Source: Enterococcus termitis (GTDB lineage: Bacteria > Bacillota > Bacilli > Lactobacillales > Enterococcaceae). From it: a stretch of 64,000 bases of DNA. The stretch spans positions 62,001-126,000 of the forward strand of contig NZ_MIJY01000002.1 in NCBI RefSeq assembly GCF_001730305.1. Reading direction: 5' to 3'. Positions 1 to 7,611 of this stretch are shown one piece after another. Both the position numbers and the translations under genes were made by a program. The notes under the pieces were generated by a model. It did no database searches. It saw only the letters and a list, made by a program, of their open reading frames with translations, and was not told where the DNA came from. Numbering within the stretch: the stretch's first letter is position 1; each line of letters opens with the position of its first letter.

Positions 1-172
1 TCCTACAGGTTATGCAATCAATCCAGCCCGAGACTTTGGTCCTCGTTTAGCTCACCAATTATTACCAATTGCGACTAAAGGCGATTCAGATTGGGCCTAT
101 TCATGGGTACCGATCGTCGGTCCGGTTATTGGCGCTGCGATTGCTGCGGGTGTGTATATGCTGATGGTTTAA
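1..172 (+). CDS. glpF: Glycerol uptake facilitator GlpF, C-terminal end (partial)
   Basis: Only the last 56 codons are present, read from base 2. The translation contains the second aquaporin-type NPA box in the form NPARDFGPR, followed by a final hydrophobic helix ([19 protein letters not shown]) and a stop. The aspartate after NPAR is the usual mark of glycerol-conducting rather than water-only channels. The protein would be an inner-membrane facilitator feeding glycerol to glycerol kinase. In enterococci glpF normally closes a glpK-glpO-glpF operon; those genes would lie upstream, outside the window. A terminator follows at 216-260. Confidence 0.9.
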   Translation, partial: PTGYAINPARDFGPRLAHQLLPIATKGDSDWAYSWVPIVGPVIGAAIAAGVYMLMV

Positions 173-215
173 GTGTAAAGATGTGGTAGCAAAAAAATGA
201 AATAAGTGCATTTAG

Positions 216-260
216 CTTCGAAAAGTAAGTGGAAATTCCTTCTTACTTTTCGGAGTTTTT
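216..260 (+). terminator. Rho-independent terminator after glpF
   Basis: CTTCGAAAAGTAAG (216-229) pairs with CTTACTTTTCGGAG (242-255) with one G·U-type mismatch region, followed by TTTTT. It closes the glpF transcript. An open frame at 206-430 runs through this hairpin and is judged not to be a gene. The rest of the 173-474 gap shows no other clear feature beyond a possible TATACT -10 at 294-299. Confidence 0.85.
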
Positions 261-474
261 GGGTTTTAGAATCAGTATTATCTCTCATAGCGTTATACTC
301 TAGTCTCTCTTTTTTATATGCTTCGTCTACTCAAAAGAAGTGGCAGGATGAATTTTTAATGAAAATGCCAAGAATATATTTACAACGCCTTCATTTTTCT
401 GTACTCTTAAAAGGTGAAAACGTTTTTTAGGTGATTTGAAACGAGAAGAAGTTTATTTTAAGGGAGGAACAGGC

Positions 475-2205
475 GTGTCCTATCAAGAAGTACTATTCCC
501 TTTTCTGGGTGGTTTAGGAATTTTTCTGTTTGGCATGAAGTATATGGGGGATGGGCTGCAAAAGTCTGCAGGAGATTCTTTACGAGAAATTTTAAATACG
601 TTTACATCCACACCACTGCGTTCAGTGTTGGCTGGGCTGATCGTAACTGCTATTATTCAAAGTAGTTCGGGTACAACTGTTTTAACGGTAGGGTTAGTTA
701 GTGTTGGTTTTATGTCCTTGCGTCAGGCTATCGGTGTTATCATGGGTGCCAATGTTGGGACAACAGTCACTGCGTTTATTATTGGTTTTAACTTAAGTTC
801 ATATGCTTTGCCGATCATTGGTGTCGGTTCTATCTTGCTGTTCTTTTCAAAGCGAGAAACGATCAATACGATCGGTCAAATCCTTTTTGGTTTTGGCTGT
901 TTGTTCTATGGACTAAAATTGATGGGAGACGGCATGGCGCCGTTAAGTGAACTGCCACAGTTTTCCGCATTGATGGTAGATGTTTCTCATCATCCTGTTT
1001 TAGGTGTCGGGATTGGAACATTATTGACGATGGTGCTTCAAAGCTCCAGTGCGACGATCGGTATTTTACAGCAGTTGTATAGTCAGGGAAGCTTGGCAAT
1101 CGGTTCAGTATTGCCGATTTTGTTTGGTGATAACATTGGAACAACGATCACCGCTGTGATTGCTGCCTTAGGTGTGAGTGTTGCTGCCAAGCGGACAGCC
1201 GCAGCACATGTGATCTTTAACTTGATCGGAGCCATTATTTTTACTACGTTATTGACGCCTTTCACTGCTGTTGTGGTTCAGATTTCAAATGTATTCAATT
1301 TGAAACCAGCGATGCAGATTGCCGTTGCTCATGGCTTGTTCAATGTCTCGAATTTATTGATTCAATTTTGGTTTATCGATAAAATCGAGTTGCTTGTACG
1401 TAAAATTATTCCAGGGAAAGATCAAAGTATTGATTTCAAACCTTCAAATCTTAACGAATCTATTATCCAAAATTCAACAACACTGGCCCTTAATCAGGCG
1501 AAGATCGAATTACTGCAGATGGGTGACTATGTCATGGGCGCTTTTGAATCGACAAAAGCCTATTATGAAAATCAGAATGCGATCGATAAAGAAAATGCTG
1601 GTCAATATGAAACGGCGATTAATGATATGGATAATCGTTTAACTGAATACCTCGTTCAACTGTCAGCTGCTGAGCTGTCGATTTCAGAAAGTCATGAGCA
1701 AACCATGCTGCTGGAATTGACCAAAGATCTTGAACGAATTGGGGATCACTGTCGCAATATTATCCAAAACCTAACGGAAGCGATTCATTTAGAGAAGAAA
1801 CAAAAGGCGAAGGATAAAAAAGCTGGTAAAGTTTCTGAACGAGATTCATTGATTCTACACGATGAAGATGTTATCGATCTATTTGAGAAAGTGATGAAAA
1901 ACATTCGTGATTCGTTGATCGTTTTTGAAAAAGACGATAAAGAAATGGCTGCCCATATGCTGGATCGAGAAGAACAAATTGATCAAATGGTCAAAAAATT
2001 AAGGAAGAAATACATTGCCACGATGAACAGCGGCAAAGGTCGTGCAGCGGATGGTGTTCTGTTCATCGATATTGCATCAAATCTAGAGCGGATGAGTGAT
2101 CGAACGATCCATATCGCCAAATATATTTTAGGTGAACGTTATGGAACAGAAGAGATTGCAGTAGATCAATCGGTGAGTCCGGTGATCACATTACAATCAG
2201 AGTAA
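475..2205 (+). CDS. Na+/phosphate cotransporter with C-terminal PhoU-like domain
   Basis: A 576-residue protein of the Na/Pi cotransporter II-related (NptA/YjbB) family. The membrane half carries the duplicated signature QSSS at residues 62-65 (QSSSGTT) and 189-192 (QSSSATI), typical of the inverted repeats of this family. From about residue 345 to 540 it is a soluble, helical PhoU-like domain. It should import inorganic phosphate with sodium, or export it as proposed for some bacterial members. The frame is open from a TTG at 436, but AGGGAGG at 461-467 sits 7 bases before GTG 475, so GTG 475 is chosen. It stands alone between two terminators. Confidence 0.88.
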   Translation: MSYQEVLFPFLGGLGIFLFGMKYMGDGLQKSAGDSLREILNTFTSTPLRSVLAGLIVTAIIQSSSGTTVLTVGLVSVGFMSLRQAIGVIMGANVGTTVTAFIIGFNLSSYALPIIGVGSILLFFSKRETINTIGQILFGFGCLFYGLKLMGDGMAPLSELPQFSALMVDVSHHPVLGVGIGTLLTMVLQSSSATIGILQQLYSQGSLAIGSVLPILFGDNIGTTITAVIAALGVSVAAKRTAAAHVIFNLIGAIIFTTLLTPFTAVVVQISNVFNLKPAMQIAVAHGLFNVSNLLIQFWFIDKIELLVRKIIPGKDQSIDFKPSNLNESIIQNSTTLALNQAKIELLQMGDYVMGAFESTKAYYENQNAIDKENAGQYETAINDMDNRLTEYLVQLSAAELSISESHEQTMLLELTKDLERIGDHCRNIIQNLTEAIHLEKKQKAKDKKAGKVSERDSLILHDEDVIDLFEKVMKNIRDSLIVFEKDDKEMAAHMLDREEQIDQMVKKLRKKYIATMNSGKGRAADGVLFIDIASNLERMSDRTIHIAKYILGERYGTEEIAVDQSVSPVITLQSE

Positions 2206-2249
2206 CAGTTAAATCACTCCTTAAACCACAAGAGAACGAGACAAATTTA

Positions 2250-2292
2250 GAACTTGAAACAAAACTGATTTTAGTTTTGTTTCAAGTTCTTT
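2250..2292. terminator. Bidirectional terminator between convergent genes
   Basis: A perfect 16-bp stem: GAACTTGAAACAAAAC at 2250-2265 and its complement at 2274-2289, with an 8-base loop. It has T-rich sequence on the plus side and lies between the stop of the phosphate transporter gene and the stop of the minus-strand kinase-like gene, so it can serve both. Confidence 0.85.
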
Positions 2293-2837
2293 TATTGCTT
2301 TAATTTCTGGAATTCATCTAGAATGATCTGATACAAAGAAGCTAAGGATTGATCGCTGTTCACTCTTAAAATTGGACTTTTGGAATGTTCCATTTGATAG
2401 GCATGTTCTGCGTAAGTTCCTATGTCAGAAGGATTTTCTGCTGTGTGATAGGTTTTACACCATTCTAAAAATTCATTGGTCTGATTTCCTTGATCATCAA
2501 GAGATAAGGCAGACTCACCACCTCTAATGATTTCTCTTTTGATTAAACGCTCAAATCGGATATTTTCCTCTAAATAAAGAAAAACCAATAAATCACGATC
2601 CATAAATCCGTCAGGGTTCCAAGCAAAAACTGAACCAGAAACGATAAAATCGAAAAAACGCTCGCGGTCTTTTTTATACATGTTCAAGCGCTCTGGAATG
2701 GGATAACTATCTGTAAATGTATTGTTTTTCCAAATGTAATGATCTGTATCGATCCATTTTATCTTTTCTTTTTCAGCAATATAGTGTCCTAAGGTACTTT
2801 TTCCAGTTCCACTGGCACCGATGATCTGTATTTTCAT
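2292..2837 (-). CDS. P-loop nucleotide kinase-like protein (FlaR/topology modulation type)
   Basis: A 181-residue P-loop NTPase with a Walker A motif GASGTGKST at residues 7-15 at the very N-terminus. Length and layout match the adenylate kinase-like proteins often annotated as 'DNA topology modulation protein FlaR'. The substrate is unknown: these proteins resemble nucleoside or shikimate kinases, and the topology name is historical. Start ATG is preceded by GGAGGAGG-like sequence (reverse complement of 2838-2850). It is a single gene, transcribed toward the phosphate transporter gene. Confidence 0.75.
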   Translation of the reverse strand: MKIQIIGASGTGKSTLGHYIAEKEKIKWIDTDHYIWKNNTFTDSYPIPERLNMYKKDRERFFDFIVSGSVFAWNPDGFMDRDLLVFLYLEENIRFERLIKREIIRGGESALSLDDQGNQTNEFLEWCKTYHTAENPSDIGTYAEHAYQMEHSKSPILRVNSDQSLASLYQIILDEFQKLKQ

Positions 2838-2925
2838 GATAGGCCTCCTCCTGTCTCAAATGACTATTTATGATTATACGATACCTGGATGATGATTTTC
2901 AAACAGCAATTTTTCAATCGTGTGA

Positions 2926-3042
2926 TCAAAAAAATCTGCGGAATCCTGGCTTAAAATTTTAAACGATCACGATGCCCGATTCATTCAAAAGGAAGTGGAT
3001 TTTAAACAAGATATCTTTGGCGGGAAAATCTTGACTGAGTAG
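2926..3042 (+). pseudogene. Possible gene remnant
   Basis: This frame reads about 38 protein-like residues ending in FKQDIFGGKILTE and a stop, immediately after an in-frame TGA at 2923-2925. An adjacent frame just upstream (MMIFKQQFFNRVIKK) could join it by a shift in the run of seven A at about 2928-2934. No start codon or RBS fits. It may be the 3' end of a decayed gene; I cannot name the family and it could be chance. Confidence 0.2.
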
Positions 3043-3098
3043 TAATTAATACGTAGATACTTTATAATGGACAATATCAATCGAGAAGAGGGAAGGCA

Positions 3099-4019
3099 AT
3101 GAAACATCATACTTTTTTGTCAGCAGATCAAAAAACGGACAGTCATTTTATTTGCTGGCCTACCGATCAAGAACCAATCGCAACGATTCAGCTGATTCAT
3201 GGCATGGCAGAATATGTCGAACGTTATCATGAGTTTGCCAAATATTTGAATACGTTAGGTTTTGTGGTTGTCGGTCATGATCATTTAGGTCACGGAGAAT
3301 CACTGGCAGAAAACGGAGCACCACATGGCTATTTCGGCAAAGGAGATTCGGTCAAATTTGTCCTTGAAGACATTGAGCAAGTCAAATTATGGATCGAAGA
3401 GCATTATCCGACGCTGCCGCATTTTATGCTTGGTCACAGTATGGGCTCGTTTGCATTACGTACATACTTGCAGGAGTATAAACCGACGATTAGCGGGGCT
3501 ATTTTTATGGGAACAGGGGCAAAAGCGGCCATGTTGCCTGTAGCATTGTCAATAACAAAGGGATTGAATAAAACTATGCCTAAGAAGGTCAATAACTGGT
3601 TGGATCAGCTGGCATTTGGTTCTTTTAGCAAGCAATTTCCAGAAGCGAGCTCGTTTAATTGGTTAAGTAAAAATCAAGAAAATGTCCGCATGTATGAAGC
3701 AGACCCATTGACAGGTTTTACTTTTACCAATAATGGTTTCTATACACTTTTCAGATTAGTAGACAGAGCAAATCGACAAGGGTGGGCAGAGCGTTTTGAG
3801 CATGACATCCCTGTTTTAGTAATCAGTGGGGAACAAGATCCAGTTGGAGACTTTGGTAAAGGAACAAGAAAAGTAGCGAAAGAATTGGATCAGGCGGGGA
3901 TCAAGGTTTCGTTGGTTCTATTCGCTGAATTACGTCATGAAATTTTACTGGAAAAAGAGAAAAAGAATGTCTATACAGCGATTGGCAGTTGGCTGAAAAA
4001 AAGACTGAAGGATCTTTAA
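3099..4019 (+). CDS. Alpha/beta hydrolase, lysophospholipase/monoacylglycerol lipase family
   Basis: A 306-residue serine hydrolase of the Hydrolase_4 (PldB-like) family. The nucleophile elbow is GHSMG at 112-116 (Ser114). The rest of the triad is probably Asp247 in GEQDPVG and His280 in LRHE. The early motif HGMAEYVERY and the GHDHLGHGES block are typical of this family. No signal peptide, so a cytoplasmic esterase or lipase acting on monoacylglycerol or lysophospholipid is likely; the substrate is not proven. RBS GAGGGAAGG precedes ATG 3099. It appears to be monocistronic, with a 112-base gap before the next gene. Confidence 0.8.
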   Translation: MKHHTFLSADQKTDSHFICWPTDQEPIATIQLIHGMAEYVERYHEFAKYLNTLGFVVVGHDHLGHGESLAENGAPHGYFGKGDSVKFVLEDIEQVKLWIEEHYPTLPHFMLGHSMGSFALRTYLQEYKPTISGAIFMGTGAKAAMLPVALSITKGLNKTMPKKVNNWLDQLAFGSFSKQFPEASSFNWLSKNQENVRMYEADPLTGFTFTNNGFYTLFRLVDRANRQGWAERFEHDIPVLVISGEQDPVGDFGKGTRKVAKELDQAGIKVSLVLFAELRHEILLEKEKKNVYTAIGSWLKKRLKDL

Positions 4020-4131
4020 AATCACTGTGGATCTGTTTGCTATTTCATGTATTTTTCTATAAACTACAAGGTAAGGTTAAAAAGAGAAAGAGGAGCAATA
4101 GATTAGGAGATTTTTATGTAGGAGGGGTTGG

Positions 4132-4671
4132 ATGGACAAGGCACGTTTAAGAAAAATAGGACTGGCGAATTTAAAATGGCTCCATCAACATCCAGCACTA
4201 AAAGAACAAAAAGAACAGGCGATCAGTCTTGAATTATTCCAGGATCCGATGTGGCAGAAAGCGCAGACGATTGCGATCACGAAGCCGCTGGATTTTGAGT
4301 TTGATACGCATATTTTGCTGACTGAGGGTTGGTCAGCGGAGAAGCAACTACTAATGCCTGTTACCAATAGTGAACGTCGTTTGACTTTTCACCAGGTAAC
4401 GCCTGAGACCGTCTTTGAAAAAACTGCTTTTGGAGTTGAAGAACCTGTAAATGGTCTGGAAGTAGGAATTGACAAGATCGATTTATTGGTTGTGCCGGGA
4501 ATTGTGTTTACACGTTTAGGGTTTCGTATTGGATTTGGCGGTGGTTTTTATGATCGTTTGCTTCAACAGTATCAAGGGGAAACGTGTAGTTTGGTATTCA
4601 GCGAACAAATTCAAGAACATTGGACAATCGAATCATTTGATTTACCGGTGAAACGACTATTTATCAGCTAG
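4132..4671 (+). CDS. 5-formyltetrahydrofolate cyclo-ligase
   Basis: A 179-residue enzyme converting 5-formyl-THF to 5,10-methenyl-THF with ATP, in one-carbon metabolism. The diagnostic C-terminal motif GFGGGFYDR is at 134-142, preceded by LLVVPGIVFTRLGFRIG, and the basic N-terminus (ARLRKIG) is usual. The RBS AGGAGGGG lies just before ATG 4132. It is the first gene of a tight operon; the rhomboid gene begins 9 bases after its stop. The Bacillus counterpart (yqgN) also lies next to the rhomboid-yqgQ-glcK genes. Confidence 0.9.
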   Translation: MDKARLRKIGLANLKWLHQHPALKEQKEQAISLELFQDPMWQKAQTIAITKPLDFEFDTHILLTEGWSAEKQLLMPVTNSERRLTFHQVTPETVFEKTAFGVEEPVNGLEVGIDKIDLLVVPGIVFTRLGFRIGFGGGFYDRLLQQYQGETCSLVFSEQIQEHWTIESFDLPVKRLFIS

Positions 4672-4680
4672 GAGGAACAC

Positions 4681-5391
4681 ATGAACTATCAAACACAAAT
4701 GAAAATAAAGCGAATACTTAATCAACCATTAATAACGTATATACTACTGGCTATTACCACCGTTGTATTTTTAGGGATGGAATTATCTGGAGGTTCAACA
4801 ACCAATCAGGTACTGGTCGACTGGGGAGCGATGTCACGTGCCGAGATTTTATTTAGACAGGAATACTGGCGTTTTTTCACTCCAATGTTTTTACATATCG
4901 GCTGGCTGCATTTTGCTGTAAACATGGTGACATTGTATTATATCGGTTCTCAAGTCGAAGGCATTTATGGACATTGGCGTTACTTAGTAATTTATTTGCT
5001 TAGCGGGATCGCAGGAAATATTCTCAGCTTCACCTTTGGTTCACAGTACAGTATTTCAGCAGGTGCAAGTACATCCTTATTTGGACTGTTCGGTGCATTT
5101 GTGATTTTGGGTCGTCATTTTAAAAACAATCCAGCCATTTCGTTTATGGTCCAGCGTTATGCGACGTTTATCGGTATCAATCTAATTTTTAATTTATTTA
5201 GCAGTCAAGTGGATATTATGGGGCATATCGGCGGATTGATCGGCGGACTTTTAGTAGCTTCGACTTTAGCTGTTCCAGACCGCTCCGAAGAGTTCAATAT
5301 TCATGAACGGATTATTTCCGGGATCGTATTTGTATTTTTATTAGGCGTTTGTTTAGCCTTGGGTTTTAAAAAATACGGTTTACTTGTATAA
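4681..5391 (+). CDS. gluP: Rhomboid family intramembrane serine protease (GluP type)
   Basis: A 236-residue membrane protein with about six to seven hydrophobic segments. The rhomboid dyad is Ser130 in GAS-TSLFG and His182 in GHIGGLIGG, with the oxyanion Asn81 in HFAVNM. The usual GxSG motif reads GAST here, so the Gly after Ser is replaced by Thr; other features are intact, so activity is plausible. It would cleave membrane proteins within the bilayer. Unlike B. subtilis GluP it has no TPR or large extra domain. It lies in an operon with 5-FCL, yqgQ and glcK. Confidence 0.88.
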   Translation: MNYQTQMKIKRILNQPLITYILLAITTVVFLGMELSGGSTTNQVLVDWGAMSRAEILFRQEYWRFFTPMFLHIGWLHFAVNMVTLYYIGSQVEGIYGHWRYLVIYLLSGIAGNILSFTFGSQYSISAGASTSLFGLFGAFVILGRHFKNNPAISFMVQRYATFIGINLIFNLFSSQVDIMGHIGGLIGGLLVASTLAVPDRSEEFNIHERIISGIVFVFLLGVCLALGFKKYGLLV

Positions 5392-5473
5392 TAGTAGAGT
5401 GAGTCAATAGCGAGACAGAAGCAGCAGCTCTTTGGTGATTTTTGCCCTAATTTTTATGAGGATGTGCATGTAA

Positions 5474-5692
5474 ATGGAAACGTTATATGATGTGCAGCAG
5501 TTATTTAAACAATTCGGTATTTACATTTATGTAGGTGCAAGAATCTACGATATCGAGCTGATGATGATCGAGCTGAAAAATATTTATGAGAGTCACCTGA
5601 TCGACAAAGACACCTATCTTCACGCAAGAAGTGTGTTGCAAAGAGAGCATCGGATTGAAGAAAGCAGAGCAACTGAGAAAGGAACCGAGTAA
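5474..5692 (+). CDS. yqgQ: YqgQ family small protein (DUF910)
   Basis: A 72-residue soluble protein, MetLeuTyr-type N-terminus followed by GIYIYVGARIYDIELMMIEL, which is characteristic of the YqgQ family. It is likely helical. Its function is unknown. In many Firmicutes it lies between the rhomboid and glucokinase genes, as here: its stop codon TAA overlaps or abuts the ATG of glcK (5693), so translation is probably coupled. The reverse-strand frame over it is not a gene. Confidence 0.85.
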   Translation: METLYDVQQLFKQFGIYIYVGARIYDIELMMIELKNIYESHLIDKDTYLHARSVLQREHRIEESRATEKGTE

Positions 5693-6664
5693 ATGGATAA
5701 GAAACTGATAGGGATTGATTTAGGCGGAACAACGATTAAGTTTGCGATTTTAACTGTAGATGGAGAGATCCAGCAAAAATGGAGCATTGAGACCAATATT
5801 CAAGAAGAAGGCAGTCATATTGTTCCAGATATTATTGCATCGATCAACCATCGTATCTCGCTTTACGGAATGAAACATGAAGATTTCGTAGGGATCGGTA
5901 TGGGGACTCCCGGCAGCGTAGATATTAAAAAAGGAACAGTTGTTGGGGCATATAACCTTAACTGGACGAAAAAACAAAAAGTAAAAGATCAAATCGAAGA
6001 AGCAACAGGCATTCCATTTGTTTTAGACAACGATGCCAATGTAGCGGCACTAGGTGAACGCTGGAAAGGTGCCGGAGAAAATAATCCTGATGTTGTTTTT
6101 ATTACGCTCGGCACAGGAGTAGGCGGAGGAATCATCGCAGAGGGCAATCTTTTACATGGTGTGAACGGTTGTGCTGGGGAGATCGGTCATGTAACAGTTG
6201 ATCCAGGAGGGTTTGAATGTACCTGTGGAAAACGCGGTTGTTTAGAAACAGTATCCAGTGCAACTGGTGTTGTTCGAGTTGCCCGTCATATGTCTGAAGA
6301 ATATGCAGGGGATTCTCAATTGAAGCAAGCAATCGATGATGGTCAGGATGTTTCTAGTAAAGATATTTTTGAGTATGCACAGGCAGAGGATCCGTTTGGT
6401 TTGATGGTTGTTGACCGTGTGTGTTACTTCCTAGGCTTAGCAGTTGGCAATGTCGGAAATACCTTGAATCCATCGAGCATTGTTATCGGCGGTGGTGTTT
6501 CTGCGGCAGGAGAGTTCTTACGCAGTCGTGTTCAAGCTTATTTCGAAGAGTTTACGTTCCCGGAAGTTCGTAATAGTACACAGGTCAAACTAGCTGAATT
6601 AGGAAACGAAGCTGGAGTTATCGGAGCGGCTTCTTTAGCATTACAATTTATGGAGAAACAGTAG
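5693..6664 (+). CDS. glcK: ROK-family glucokinase
   Basis: A 323-residue ROK kinase that phosphorylates glucose to glucose-6-phosphate with ATP. The ATP-binding loop DLGGTTIK is at 9-16, the catalytic region LDNDAN at 111-116 (Asp114 as base), GTGVGGG at 140-146, and the ROK zinc motif is Cys176-x-Cys178-x4-Cys183 (CTCGKRGC). It matches the family length. In this cell it would handle intracellular glucose, including glucose released by hydrolysis of imported sugars. It directly follows yqgQ and is followed 15 bases later by the rhodanese-like gene. Confidence 0.95.
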   Translation: MDKKLIGIDLGGTTIKFAILTVDGEIQQKWSIETNIQEEGSHIVPDIIASINHRISLYGMKHEDFVGIGMGTPGSVDIKKGTVVGAYNLNWTKKQKVKDQIEEATGIPFVLDNDANVAALGERWKGAGENNPDVVFITLGTGVGGGIIAEGNLLHGVNGCAGEIGHVTVDPGGFECTCGKRGCLETVSSATGVVRVARHMSEEYAGDSQLKQAIDDGQDVSSKDIFEYAQAEDPFGLMVVDRVCYFLGLAVGNVGNTLNPSSIVIGGGVSAAGEFLRSRVQAYFEEFTFPEVRNSTQVKLAELGNEAGVIGAASLALQFMEKQ

Positions 6665-6679
6665 GAGAGGGATTTTGGA

Positions 6680-7078
6680 ATGAATGTTTTATGGATTATC
6701 AATATTGTTTTATTAACGATTTTATTAGCAATGGGAGCTAATGAACTGTATCTTCGAATTATGGCGAAACGTTCTGCCAAAACAATCACCGAAGAAGAGT
6801 TCAAAGAGGGCATGAGAAAAGCACAGATCATTGATGTCCGCGAAAAAGATTCTTTTGATGCAGGCCATATTCTTGGTGCTCGCAGTATGCCGTATACAAC
6901 GATCAAGACAACCTTGAATTCGATCCGTAAAGATCAGCCTGTTTATATTTATGATCAAAAGAAATCATTGAGTATTCGTACAGCGAATCAATTACGTAAA
7001 AATGGCTACACTGATCTTTATATCCTAAAAGGCGGCTATGAAGGCTGGTCTGGAAAAACGAAAAAGAAAAATATGTGA
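6680..7078 (+). CDS. Membrane-anchored rhodanese-like protein without catalytic cysteine
   Basis: A 132-residue protein with one N-terminal membrane helix (about 4-24) and a single rhodanese domain (about 36-128). IIDVREKDSFDAGHILGARSM and the C-terminal LKGGYEGW are clear rhodanese signatures. At the active-site loop, where sulfurtransferases have Cys-x-x-G-x-R, the sequence is YIYDQKKSLSIR with Asp92 in the Cys position. There is no cysteine in the protein. It is therefore probably a non-catalytic binding or signalling version. It is the last gene of the 5-FCL/gluP/yqgQ/glcK operon; a terminator follows. Confidence 0.85.
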   Translation: MNVLWIINIVLLTILLAMGANELYLRIMAKRSAKTITEEEFKEGMRKAQIIDVREKDSFDAGHILGARSMPYTTIKTTLNSIRKDQPVYIYDQKKSLSIRTANQLRKNGYTDLYILKGGYEGWSGKTKKKNM

Positions 7079-7082
7079 TAAA

Positions 7083-7150
7083 TAAAAACACAGAAGCAGC
7101 AAACGGTGACTCTCTTTCAGAACGGCGTTTGTTTCTCTGTGTTTTTTTTA
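7083..7150 (+). terminator. Terminator of the glcK operon
   Basis: AAAACACAGA (about 7084-7093) pairs with TCTGTGTTTT (7135-7145), with an inner pairing of AAACG and CGTTT, then a T run. It ends the operon begun at 4132. Confidence 0.75.
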
Positions 7151-7217
7151 TTTAGCCAATAATCATAATCATTTCTTTTTTTTGTAATTACGATAAAATA
7201 AAGAAGAGGTGTTTGGC

Positions 7218-7571
7218 ATGATTCAATTAAAACGAGCGTACGCTTCGGTAGAAAAGAAAGACAGCTATCGAATCCTGATCGATCGATTGTGGCCTAGAGG
7301 AATGTCGAAAGAAAAAGAACAGCTTGATTTATGGTTGAAAGATATTGCACCCAGCAAAGAGCTAAGAAAATGGTTCAATCACGAAGCAGATAAGTTTCCA
7401 GAATTTGAGGAGAAGTATCGAGCAGAATTGCAAAGTGGTGAAGCCCAGCTTGCTTTACACAAGCTGGAACAAGTCATCAAGGAACATTCCATCATTACGC
7501 TGGTATATGGAGCAAAAGATCCTGTACATAACAATGCGGTTGTGCTGAAAAAAGTATTAGAAGATAAATAG
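7218..7571 (+). CDS. DUF488 family protein
   Basis: A 117-residue protein of the DUF488 family, recognised by IDRLWPRGMSKEK at 21-33 and the later HNNAVVLK. The conserved Arg/Trp cluster is intact. Function is not established; the fold is uncharacterised and these genes occur singly in many bacteria. The frame is open from GTG 7209, but AAGAGGT at 7203-7209 suits ATG 7218, which also gives the usual N-terminus MIQLKRAY. Confidence 0.85.
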   Translation: MIQLKRAYASVEKKDSYRILIDRLWPRGMSKEKEQLDLWLKDIAPSKELRKWFNHEADKFPEFEEKYRAELQSGEAQLALHKLEQVIKEHSIITLVYGAKDPVHNNAVVLKKVLEDK

Positions 7572-7611
7572 GATTAAGATAGACAAGGCATATTGAAAGG
7601 AGGGAGAAGAA

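Noticed and set aside
206-430. 74-codon open frame after glpF
   Set aside because: It crosses the glpF terminator at 216-260, has no RBS and its composition is not protein-like.
863-1144. Reverse frames within the phosphate transporter gene
   Set aside because: They are antisense shadows of a well-supported gene and have no RBS or family signature.
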